Source: Verrucomicrobiaceae bacterium UBA1938
GTDB taxonomy: Bacteria; Verrucomicrobiota; Verrucomicrobiia; Verrucomicrobiales; Verrucomicrobiaceae
DNA length: 64,000 bases
Assembly (NCBI GenBank): GCA_002336895.1
Contig: DDFC01000043.1
Span: 27,446 to 91,445, forward strand
Direction: 5' to 3'
Below are positions 25,154 to 35,986 of this stretch, in pieces. The first letter of the stretch is position 1. Each line of letters opens with the position of its first letter. A model generated the notes under the pieces. It did no database searches and had not been told where the DNA came from. It worked only from the letters and a program-made list of their open reading frames with translations. The position numbers were made by a program, and so were the translations under genes.

Positions 25154-25163
25154 CTCGGATCTT

Positions 25164-27383
<2,220 letters not shown>

Positions 27384-27514
27384 GATTTGGAGGGGGGAGA
27401 ATGAAGAGCGGAAGAGCTAAACGCGACCACGCGGCTGCGCAATGCCCAAGGTGCCGCAGCTTCTGCGCCGCACCGGGCATGGGATGTGCGCGAGTGCGCA
27501 GAAAGGCAGCCGTG

Positions 27515-29266
27515 CTACCTCCCGCGCACAGCATCGCGGATGGCGGGCACCAGCAGCTCCGCCACGAGCTGGTGGCCCAGGTCTCCGGGGTGCATGCCGT
27601 CCAGCAGCATCTCGTCGATGGTGGTCTGGTGCTTGGCAGCGTAGGCCGGGTAGGCGGCGTGCACGTCCAGCAGCGGCACCTTCAGCTCGGCCGCCAGCTG
27701 GCGCACAGCCTCATTGTAGCGGACCAGCGTGGCGGACTCAAAGCCGTCTTCAGCCGCAGGATCGTAGGGCGGATGTCCATAGAGCTCCCGCAGCTTGGAG
27801 GTCCAGCGCAGCGGATTGGCCGTCATGAGGATGACCTTGGCACCCTGCTTCTGCGTGGTCTGGATCATCGTGCGGTAATTGCGCTTGAAGTCCTCCAAAG
27901 GCACGCGCGGGGTGGTGGCGGGCGGTTTTTTCCACACATCCACCGCCGAGTCATTGATGCCAAACTGCATCACAACGATGCGCGGCTTGTATTTCAGCAC
28001 ATCGCTTTGCAGGCGCTTCAGCGCATCCTGCGTGGTGTTGCCGCCGATTCCGGCATTGTACACTCCCAGCGAAGAGCCGATGCTCTGCAGGCCCTGCTCC
28101 ACTCGTGTGGCATACACCTTGAGGCTGCCGCGTGGGGCCGTGGTGGAGTCTCCAAACATCACGATGCCGCCCGGCTTTGGCACCGGTTTGGGCGGCGGGA
28201 CATAGACAGGAATCTCCCCCGCGCCGAGATCGGCGGCATTCACCTTCATCCGCAGGCCGCCCTGCATGGTGGTGATCCACAGCTCACCGGGTTTGCGCTC
28301 GTAGAGGTAGGGATAGGACACCCGGCCACCTGCCACGTAATTGGCCGCCACGATCACCGGTTTGGACCACGTGGCCGTTTCATCCTCTGAAAACGCGAGC
28401 GACAGCTCCACGCGGCTGGTGCCATTCTTCGGATCATGGCGCGGCGGTGCATTCCACAGCAGGGCGATGCGCCCGTCGCTCAGCCGTGCCATCTGCGGGC
28501 AGCAGGTGACGGAGGCGATTGGCGTCTGCTTCAGGCCCTCCCATTTCAAGCCATCGCGCGAGGTCGCTTCCCACAGAAAGCCCGACTCCGTGCGCAGCAG
28601 CAGGTAGAGCGAGCCGTCTTTCCTCTCCACCGCGCTGCCCTCGATGGAGCCCGCATGGTCATGCGCCCCCACGCCGTAGTCCAGCACATCGCCGCGCTGC
28701 CAGCTCTGGCCGAGATCATCCGAAACCCACATCACCGTGGCATGCCGCCACTGCGGGATGATCTCCTGTCCCACCAGCACGATGCGCCCCGACTTCATCT
28801 GGATCAGCGAATGAATGCAGCCGCACCATGGGGTGCTCAGCAGCACGGGCGGCTCCCACGTTTTGCCATCGTCCGTACTTCGGCAGGAGTAGGTGGGCAG
28901 CACAAAGGCGTGCCAGTCCACGCCAGGATCACCCCAGCCCCAGCGTTTGGGCGCCTGCCGCTCCGCACCGTTCATCCAGGCGGAGATGATCACGCCCTCG
29001 CGTGTGCGCAGCAGGGCGCGCTCGTTGCTCACGTTGTACTTCTTGGCATCGGCAAACAAAGGCGTGCTGCTCCAGGTGTGGCCTTCATCTGTGCTGTGAA
29101 GTGCATTCTTGGCGTCGATGCACAGCACCCCGCCGTCTGCCGTGGTGACAAAGGGACCCTGGTGCGTGAAGGGCAGCGCAGAGGCTTTTGGATGCAGCGT
29201 GGTCGCATCTGCCGCAATAGCGGCGGTGCTGGAGAGCAGGAGCAGCGGAAGAAAGAGCAGGCGCAT
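27515..29266 (-). CDS. Secreted sialidase-like protein fused to an SGNH/GDSL esterase
   Basis: The 583-residue protein has a signal peptide (1-18, ending AIAA). Residues 25-360 form a BNR/sialidase-type beta-propeller with Asp boxes STDEGHTW, STDDGKTW and SDDLGQSW. After a Pro-rich linker (VYVPPPKPVPKP), residues 375-580 form an SGNH hydrolase: FGDSTT, GIGGNT, GIND and DGMHPGDLGH give the Ser, Gly, Asn, Asp/His blocks. The likely job is cleaving and de-acylating host or mucin-like glycans outside the cytoplasm. It heads a four-gene minus-strand run with the genes up to 35471. Confidence 0.85.
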   Translation of the reverse strand: MRLLFLPLLLLSSTAAIAADATTLHPKASALPFTHQGPFVTTADGGVLCIDAKNALHSTDEGHTWSSTPLFADAKKYNVSNERALLRTREGVIISAWMNGAERQAPKRWGWGDPGVDWHAFVLPTYSCRSTDDGKTWEPPVLLSTPWCGCIHSLIQMKSGRIVLVGQEIIPQWRHATVMWVSDDLGQSWQRGDVLDYGVGAHDHAGSIEGSAVERKDGSLYLLLRTESGFLWEATSRDGLKWEGLKQTPIASVTCCPQMARLSDGRIALLWNAPPRHDPKNGTSRVELSLAFSEDETATWSKPVIVAANYVAGGRVSYPYLYERKPGELWITTMQGGLRMKVNAADLGAGEIPVYVPPPKPVPKPGGIVMFGDSTTAPRGSLKVYATRVEQGLQSIGSSLGVYNAGIGGNTTQDALKRLQSDVLKYKPRIVVMQFGINDSAVDVWKKPPATTPRVPLEDFKRNYRTMIQTTQKQGAKVILMTANPLRWTSKLRELYGHPPYDPAAEDGFESATLVRYNEAVRQLAAELKVPLLDVHAAYPAYAAKHQTTIDEMLLDGMHPGDLGHQLVAELLVPAIRDAVRGR

Positions 29267-29288
29267 GGCAGGTCATGTACGCGCTGAA

Positions 29289-32200
29289 TCACTGTCCTCG
29301 TGCTTTTTGCACCTCGTCGATGGATTTCTGAATGTTGTCCCGCCACACGCCGCGCAGCTTGTCCGGCTCGGCGCGGTTCAGGGCGGCCATGGCTTCATCG
29401 TACTTGCCGCGCCGAGTCAGGATGCGGGCGATGCCCTGAAGCGCGCCGTATTCATCCGCCCCGCCGATGTGGGTACGCTCTGCCACGATGGCCTCATAAG
29501 CGGCCAGGGCCTGCGCATCGTCGTGCAGGTTGCGCTCACGGTTTTGTCCCAGGGCCAGCAGCAGGGCATCACGCGTGCGCGGATCGCTGGTCCAGGGCAG
29601 GGCGGCGCTGAGGTCGGCCTCGGCCTTGTCGCCTGCCTTCAGGATGGAATACGCATAGCCGCGTGCATGATACCCCGCGCCGCGCTTCCAGAAGGGCCAC
29701 TTGTTGAAGTCCTCGCCCGCAAACTGCGCGATGATCTCCGGCGCTTTGCCCACCGTGAGCAGGTACTGCATCTGCGCGGTTTTTTTCACCGCAGCCACGG
29801 GGATGCGCTCGATGATGGGCCCGGCCTCCTTGCGGCTTAGCAGCGCGGCCTGCTCCAGCGCGGCGGCATTCTGGAAGTCGCTGATCTTACCTTCCGCCAG
29901 CTTGAGGAAGCCATCCACCTGGCGCTTCTGCGTGGCATCGCGGAAGCCGAGTGCGAAGTCCGTGACAGCGGGGTCCTCTGGAAATGCGCGTGAGTTGCCG
30001 TGGTAGAAATGCGCAAACTTCAGCGGCTCATGAAAGCCCTCCGTGCCGGTGGGGGAGAGTGCGCTGAGCTCCTGTCCGTCTTCACGAATGCGCTGGCGGC
30101 ACACATTGATGTGCCACGGCAGGCTCGGCGTGGGCTCGCGGCCGATGACCTGATGCAGCGGATCGTTTTCGTCCTGCGTCACGGGGATGCGGATCTCCGC
30201 CGTCCAATGATCGTCCGCGATGTGCGTGGCCACCTCCGCTTTCGCGTCCCACTCAAACCACCGGTCACGTGCCGCGCCACGGTCCAGGTCCACGATGTGC
30301 CCCGCCGGGCTGATGGCGATCTGGTAGTAGGAGTGCGTTTCCGTGGCGAGCTCGATCTCCACGGCATCGCCATGCCAGAGCGCCTGGTCATCATCGCGCG
30401 TGGTGGTGTTGTTCGGCTTGTCGCCGGGGTGTTCGTCGCAGCGGATGGCCACGCAGAGGCTGCCGCGCTGCCAGCCCACCTTGAAGGTGGTGCCAAAGGT
30501 GGGCACGCGTCCGGTCTGCAGCTCGCGCAGTTTTCCGGTGGAGGCGGCGGGGCAGTTCTGCCAGTAGGCGTCGTCGAGCTTTCCATCGATGACGATGTCT
30601 TTCGCTTCTCCCACAAGCCGCACGATGGGCACCGGCCCGCGCTGCTGGGCCAGCTGCTGGCACTTCATGCGCAGGCCTTTGAGGAAGTCGTCGATGAGCG
30701 CGATGCGTTTTCCATGCACGCTCACCGCGTCAGCTTTCGCCTGTGCTTTGGCAAAGAGCGCCAGCGCGGCGTCCGCCTGCGCCTTGTCGTCCTCCATCGC
30801 GTTCCAGTGCTCCTCGCAGTAGGTGAAGAAGGCCTGCATCTCCTGCGCGGCGGGGCCGTAGAAGAGCTGGCAGTATTCGCGGAACATGGCGTCCACATCC
30901 GCATTCCTGCCGCCCCAGTACATGCGCGCGGTGAAGTAAACCATGAAGTGGTTGAAGCCGATGCCCACCTCCTTGAAGTCCTGCCGCGCGGAGAGCCAGA
31001 TGTCCTCCCCCTGCGAGAGGCCTTTCGTCGCGTTCACGGAATCTCCCAGCGCATACGGTGCGAAGGCGGGCAGGTACCAGCCGCGATCGGTGAAGGGATA
31101 GTTTTCAAAGATCATGAGGGGGGTGTCCGTCTTCTTCGCCCAGGCGGCGCGCAGGGCTTCCGGCGCGTTTTCCCCTTCCCCCTTGCCGCCGGCTTTGTTC
31201 ATGGGACGCCGCCCGCCCACGATGCAGACGACCACATTGGGCTCCAGCTTGTCGATCTTCAGCGGAGGCAGCGTGTACACGCCATAGGCGCAGTTCAGCA
31301 CCTTCGCGTGAGGGTGTGATTTGCCGATCTCCTTGGCCACGCGGTTCACAAAGTCCCACACGTAATCGCTCAGCAGGCCGCGTTCATTGCGCTCCGGCGA
31401 GTCCTTGCCTTTGCATTTCTCGCACTGGCAGATGGAGGTGTAGCCGTCCGGCGGCATGATGGAGACGGACTTCACCGGGTAGGTGTCCAGCAGGGCGCGG
31501 GCGTAGCGCACAGTCTCGCGAAAGAGCTCGTCATTGGAGTAGCAGAGCTGGTTGGTGCTGCTGCCGCGTGTGTAGTCACGTTTCCCACCATACAGCGCAA
31601 ACCACTCCGGATGCGCGGCAAAGGTGGCGTCATTCCCCGTCATGCCGTCCATGCCGTGGGCGATGAGCCAGCGGTCGTCATTGCGCGTGCCGAGGTGCAT
31701 CATCCAGAGCGCGGTGTCATAGCCAGCGGTGGCAAAGCGGAAATTGAACTGCCGCAGCGGGAAGTCTGGCTTCACGGTTTCATCCATCTGTGGCAGTGCG
31801 ATGGTTTTCATGGATGGCATCACCTCGCCAAGCTCTCCGGGCAGGTACCAGCGCGCGCCGAGCTTGTGGAAAAAAGCGGTCACCGCATTGAAGCTGCCGC
31901 GTTCATCGAGACCCCAGATGTCCAGGGTCTCGTTCTTGGCGGTGGCGGCTCCGTCCGCCTTGCCGGTGTCTCCGGGCAGGCGCAGCTTGTTTTTGTACAA
32001 GCCGGGATTTGGCATGCCATACGGCGCGGCGACAATCTTTTGAAACTCCGCCTGCGCACGGGGGATGTCGCCATTGTGTTTGGCCCAGGGCTCCGTGGGC
32101 ACAAAGTCCGTGTCGTCTCCCACCAGCGCCAGCCAGTCGGCGCCGGACTGCATGCGGTAGGCGCCATCCTTCAGGCCCTCCGCCTTCACCGGATGGTGCG

Positions 32201-32453
32201 GGCTTTCACCGATGAAGACCTTCACCGCCTTTCCGCTCGGCTTTGTGAGGATGGGCAGGCGCGCGCCGCTGATCTTCTCCACATTCACACGAAACTCCTG
32301 CGCCGCCACCCGCTGCATGCGCGTGGGATTCTCTGAGATGATGATCTCCGCGCGCGGCTGGCCGTCCTGCACGATATGGACATCTGCGGCATCCAGAGAT
32401 GAAAGCGTCAGGAATGCGGCGGCGAATAACGGTGCGGCAGTGGTTGGGCGCAT
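29289..32453 (-). CDS. Large secreted DUF4838 protein with CBM9-like and TPR-like regions
   Basis: The 1054-residue protein has a signal peptide (1-22). Residues 25-145 resemble the glucuronidase N-terminal domain. Residues about 215-480 match DUF4838, including CQCEKCKGKDS, typical of alpha-glucuronidase-like glycosidases. Residues about 635-830 form a CBM9-like carbohydrate-binding domain (IDGKLDDAYWQNC, then CDEHPGD and WTAEIRIP). The last 170 residues are TPR-like helices. It starts 22 bp past the neighbouring sialidase gene and shares its direction. Specific substrate is unknown. Confidence 0.82.
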   Translation of the reverse strand: MRPTTAAPLFAAAFLTLSSLDAADVHIVQDGQPRAEIIISENPTRMQRVAAQEFRVNVEKISGARLPILTKPSGKAVKVFIGESPHHPVKAEGLKDGAYRMQSGADWLALVGDDTDFVPTEPWAKHNGDIPRAQAEFQKIVAAPYGMPNPGLYKNKLRLPGDTGKADGAATAKNETLDIWGLDERGSFNAVTAFFHKLGARWYLPGELGEVMPSMKTIALPQMDETVKPDFPLRQFNFRFATAGYDTALWMMHLGTRNDDRWLIAHGMDGMTGNDATFAAHPEWFALYGGKRDYTRGSSTNQLCYSNDELFRETVRYARALLDTYPVKSVSIMPPDGYTSICQCEKCKGKDSPERNERGLLSDYVWDFVNRVAKEIGKSHPHAKVLNCAYGVYTLPPLKIDKLEPNVVVCIVGGRRPMNKAGGKGEGENAPEALRAAWAKKTDTPLMIFENYPFTDRGWYLPAFAPYALGDSVNATKGLSQGEDIWLSARQDFKEVGIGFNHFMVYFTARMYWGGRNADVDAMFREYCQLFYGPAAQEMQAFFTYCEEHWNAMEDDKAQADAALALFAKAQAKADAVSVHGKRIALIDDFLKGLRMKCQQLAQQRGPVPIVRLVGEAKDIVIDGKLDDAYWQNCPAASTGKLRELQTGRVPTFGTTFKVGWQRGSLCVAIRCDEHPGDKPNNTTTRDDDQALWHGDAVEIELATETHSYYQIAISPAGHIVDLDRGAARDRWFEWDAKAEVATHIADDHWTAEIRIPVTQDENDPLHQVIGREPTPSLPWHINVCRQRIREDGQELSALSPTGTEGFHEPLKFAHFYHGNSRAFPEDPAVTDFALGFRDATQKRQVDGFLKLAEGKISDFQNAAALEQAALLSRKEAGPIIERIPVAAVKKTAQMQYLLTVGKAPEIIAQFAGEDFNKWPFWKRGAGYHARGYAYSILKAGDKAEADLSAALPWTSDPRTRDALLLALGQNRERNLHDDAQALAAYEAIVAERTHIGGADEYGALQGIARILTRRGKYDEAMAALNRAEPDKLRGVWRDNIQKSIDEVQKARGQ

Positions 32454-32486
32454 GATGAAACATCAACGCGCACCGAGGTCCCAAAC

Positions 32487-34496
32487 TCACTGCGGAATTC
32501 CCAAAGCTGCTGGCGCAGGCTGCTTGGGGCGGTGCTCTTGCATGAACTTCAGCACCAGGGGAAAAGCGGGCTCGGGCATGCCGCCGTGGCTGAAGCCGTC
32601 GAGCTCCAACAGCGTCGCGTCCTTGTGGCCCACGAGCTTGAGCATGCGCCAAAAGTACGCGTTCTCCTCGTAGCGGCCCATCATCTCCTTCTCGCGGTCG
32701 CCGGTGATGAGGAGGATGGGGGCGGCATCTTTACGAACGTGATAAAGCGGCGCCATGTCGTCCACCAGCGGCTGGAGCTCTGGGATGCTGCGTTCATCCC
32801 GGATGGCAAAGTGGGTGATGACCTGCGGGCTGAGCGGGATCAGTCCGGCGATGCGGCTGGCATCAATGTCATGCGCGGCGAGCCACTTGCGGTCGAGTCC
32901 TGTCATGAGCGAGAGATAGGCTCCGGCCGAGTGGCCGCCGACGAAAATCTGATCCGCTGAGCCACCGAAGTCGGCGATGTGCTTGAACGTCCACGCGATG
33001 GCTGCGGCAGCGTCCTCAACGTAGGCGGGGGCTTTGACGCCGGGGCTGAGGCGATAGTTCACCGCCACCACGGCGATGCCTTGATTGCGCAACTGCAAGG
33101 GGATGAAGCGTTCGCCTGCGGTAAGGCCGCCACCGTGAAACCACACGAGGGTGGGAAAGGGCTTCTGCGTGGCGGGCGCATACACGTCCAGACGGCAGCG
33201 CTGGTTCATCGTGGGGGCGATGCTCTTTTCCTCCCGGTAGAGCAGCTCGGTGCGCAGACGGTAGTTTTCATCCGCCTCGTCAGGCGTGTCGGAGAATCTG
33301 GCCGGTTCCCCGCCCAGCTTCTCTCCCACTCCTGCCAGCACGGCCTCGGCTTCGCGGCACCTGGCCTCAAACAGCAATGCTGCCGCGCGGTCCAGTTCTT
33401 TGGCGTGTTCTGCATTTCCATGGCTGCGTTTGCGCAGCTGGTAAAGCATCACTGGCAGGCGCAGATCGGCCACACTGAACTGAGGCGTCGCTTTTCTCTT
33501 TTGCAGCATCTCCAGGTAGCGGTAGCCGAGATTGTGCGTCGGCTCGATGACGGTGCCCTCGCCATAGTCATTCCAGGTGGCCACCTGGATCAGCGCCGCG
33601 CTGCTCTTCTGTGCCATGTCCAGCGACTCCGCCAGGGTCTGCCCGGAACGCGGGGCGATGCTGCCGTAGCTCTCGTGCACACCGGCTTGCTTGTAGATGT
33701 CTTTAAATCCCGGGAAGGCGCTGGCGATGATCGCTTCCCCCGCAGTGCCGCGCGCATTCAGCGCCTCCAGCTCTCCGTGCCACTTCTCGGTAGAGATCGT
33801 CTTGCCTCCGCTCACCGGCGGCCAGCCATAGCTGCCGTCCATGCCTTGCTCCTTGGAGAGATGCGGCAGGCCGAAGATCATGGGCCTGGAAGGCAGCGCA
33901 GCACGCAGTTCGTCCCACTGGGCTCGTTTGAAATGCTGCGGCCCAAAGACCAGCAGCACCGGGCGGCCGTTCTGCTTCACGTAGGCTGCATCCTTGAACC
34001 ACTGCTGCTCGGCCCACTGCAGATCCTGCAGCCCCTGCTTCACATCATCGCCAGGCTTCAGCTTCATCTGCCCGATGGCCTGGTCCTCATAGCAGATGGC
34101 AAAACGCAGGCCCGCCTTTTTCAGCCAGGGGATGAGCTTGAGCGTGTGCTCATGGTTCACGGCGTAGTCGTTGTGCTTGCTCGTCCCGTACCAGTCGATG
34201 ATGACACCGTCGAGACCGGCCAGCTTCATGAGCAGCACCTGGCACTCCAGCGCCTCATCATCGCCCGAGTCATACAGTCCGATCAGCGGGTGGTCATGCG
34301 AGGCGGCCTCGCGCTTGCCATCCCACTTTCGCTGGTCGGGGTGGTAGTGGCCCATGGTCCAGTGCCACCCCCACTGTCCGCTGACCTGCCTGGTGGCATA
34401 CCACGGCATGTAATGCGCCAGCATCAGCTTCTCCGGCTCCACAGCCTGGCTGACACATGCGACGAAGCAGAAAAGGAAAAGGCGGAGGGTGGACAT
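32487..34496 (-). CDS. GH99-like glycosidase domain fused to an alpha/beta-hydrolase esterase
   Basis: The 669-residue protein has a signal peptide (about 1-17). Residues 20-330 resemble the GH99/GH71-like family (AHYMPWYATR, GVIIDWYG) seen in secreted polysaccharide enzymes. Residues 425-660 are an esterase: oxyanion WFHGGG, nucleophile GHSAGA, and acidic/His residues near the end (ELDGFSHGG). Such fusions suit a backbone-cleaving enzyme that also removes ester groups. The downstream gene starts 33 bp away on the same strand. Confidence 0.8.
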   Translation of the reverse strand: MSTLRLFLFCFVACVSQAVEPEKLMLAHYMPWYATRQVSGQWGWHWTMGHYHPDQRKWDGKREAASHDHPLIGLYDSGDDEALECQVLLMKLAGLDGVIIDWYGTSKHNDYAVNHEHTLKLIPWLKKAGLRFAICYEDQAIGQMKLKPGDDVKQGLQDLQWAEQQWFKDAAYVKQNGRPVLLVFGPQHFKRAQWDELRAALPSRPMIFGLPHLSKEQGMDGSYGWPPVSGGKTISTEKWHGELEALNARGTAGEAIIASAFPGFKDIYKQAGVHESYGSIAPRSGQTLAESLDMAQKSSAALIQVATWNDYGEGTVIEPTHNLGYRYLEMLQKRKATPQFSVADLRLPVMLYQLRKRSHGNAEHAKELDRAAALLFEARCREAEAVLAGVGEKLGGEPARFSDTPDEADENYRLRTELLYREEKSIAPTMNQRCRLDVYAPATQKPFPTLVWFHGGGLTAGERFIPLQLRNQGIAVVAVNYRLSPGVKAPAYVEDAAAAIAWTFKHIADFGGSADQIFVGGHSAGAYLSLMTGLDRKWLAAHDIDASRIAGLIPLSPQVITHFAIRDERSIPELQPLVDDMAPLYHVRKDAAPILLITGDREKEMMGRYEENAYFWRMLKLVGHKDATLLELDGFSHGGMPEPAFPLVLKFMQEHRPKQPAPAALGIPQ

Positions 34497-34580
34497 GCGG
34501 GTGGCTGGGCTGGGAGGCCACGTAACCTCGCAGGTCCGCGGCTTTCAATCAGAAGCACGCAGGCGCGCCGGAATATCGGC

Positions 34581-35471
34581 TCACTTCACCGTGCGCAGAG
34601 CGGTGGCCAGACTGCGTGCATCTGCCTCCCACTGCTCCGGCGTGGCGCTGCCAAAGGCGGTGACCATGCGCCAGGTGCCGGTGAATCCGGCGGGCACGGT
34701 CTTGCCCTCAAAGCACTTGAGGTAGTACTTCCGGTAGGTGGGCGGCACGTTCCAGATGGTGGAGATGTGGCCGCCCTGCTCCGGGGCCTGCAGCAGTCGG
34801 CACACGGCGTACTGCCCGCTCTGCGGCTCGTACACGGCCATCCAGTCCACGCGCTGGTTGATGTAGAATTTCCGAGCCACCTCAGCGTCGTCGCGCAGCG
34901 GGCCAGAGATGGTAGTTTCTGGCATGGCGTCGCTGCCTGCCAGAAAGGCGCTCACGGTGGGGCGCCACGCATGCATGAAGTGGTACACCAGCTTCAGCGG
35001 CACGGCCTCGTCCGTATGCACGGTGGTGGTCTCATACAGGCGGTGGTCCTTGATCTCGGTGACGTTCGTCAGATCAAAGGCTCGGATGCGTGACTGGCGC
35101 TCCAGCCGAAAGGTGCCGCCCTTCAGCTCAGCCGCAGGTGTTTCGACTCGTCTGTCATCGAGAAAAAATCCGAGCGACTGCAGCTTTTCGGGCTCGTTTT
35201 CCAGATGCGCGGTGCCGATGAAGCCGACGTCTGGAAAGGAGAAGACGGTGCCGTAGGCGCTGCTCTCCGTGGTCATGGCGCTGCCGCGAAAATCAATGCG
35301 CCCAGGCGTCCACTGCGTGGCCTGGCGTAGCAGCAGCCTCACATCCCCGCAGCTCACCGTGATGCGCGGCAGGTCGGGGCCCAGGTTTGGCTTGAAGGGC
35401 TCTTTGGACGAAGCCGAAGCCATGAGCGCGAGGCCCAGCAGCGGCGCGAGAAAGCGAGAGGGTGAAAACAT
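34581..35471 (-). CDS. Secreted protein of unknown function (glycan cluster)
   Basis: The 296-residue protein has a signal peptide (about 1-22, ASASS). The body is a beta-rich domain with no motif I recognise. It is upstream of and co-oriented with the GH99-like/esterase gene (84-bp gap), so it is probably the first gene of the glycan cluster. Confidence 0.7.
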   Translation of the reverse strand: MFSPSRFLAPLLGLALMASASSKEPFKPNLGPDLPRITVSCGDVRLLLRQATQWTPGRIDFRGSAMTTESSAYGTVFSFPDVGFIGTAHLENEPEKLQSLGFFLDDRRVETPAAELKGGTFRLERQSRIRAFDLTNVTEIKDHRLYETTTVHTDEAVPLKLVYHFMHAWRPTVSAFLAGSDAMPETTISGPLRDDAEVARKFYINQRVDWMAVYEPQSGQYAVCRLLQAPEQGGHISTIWNVPPTYRKYYLKCFEGKTVPAGFTGTWRMVTAFGSATPEQWEADARSLATALRTVK

Positions 35472-35531
35472 GTGTCAGACACTACGCTGCTGCTGCACGT
35501 CCTTTCGTGCCAAACGTCTCCGCCTGCATCA

Positions 35532-35801
35532 TTACCTGCGGAAGGTCTTGAGGAAATAAAAGATCAGCCACACCTGGGCAAAACCCACGGCGATGAGCAG
35601 CATGCCCAGCTCCACGGCGTTGTCCTCCTGCGGAACCGCCAGGCGCAGGATGAATGCCAGCAGGATGAGGCCGGCCAGTGACAGCACGCTGCCGATGAAG
35701 GGGCTGGCCCGGTGTTCAGGCTCCGGCACCGGGATCGGGGTGGGTGGGGGCTCGGAATGCGTTTCGCCGGTTCTCGTGAAGTCGATGGGGTGTTCGCTCA
35801 T
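35532..35801 (-). CDS. Small two-helix membrane protein
   Basis: The 89-residue protein has a Pro-rich N-terminal tail (TPIPVPEPE), and membrane helices at about 37-53 and 65-83. The start at 35801 is preferred because upstream in-frame sequence is non-hydrophobic and lacks gene-like composition. Function unknown. Confidence 0.65.
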   Translation of the reverse strand: MSEHPIDFTRTGETHSEPPPTPIPVPEPEHRASPFIGSVLSLAGLILLAFILRLAVPQEDNAVELGMLLIAVGFAQVWLIFYFLKTFRR

Positions 35802-35986
35802 GGCTGTTCGCGGCTGACGGGTTGCTGATATGCCGGCGGCATCGTGGCTGGGAGGTCCATTCACACCAGCATCACCGGTGGGGAGGAGCTTTTGCATAAA
35901 CGCTGGCTGCTGGCTGAAACTTCCATGGACCCCAATATCAGAGTAATATGCAGAGGGGGGCGTCAGATTCCGCTCGTGGCGGCATG

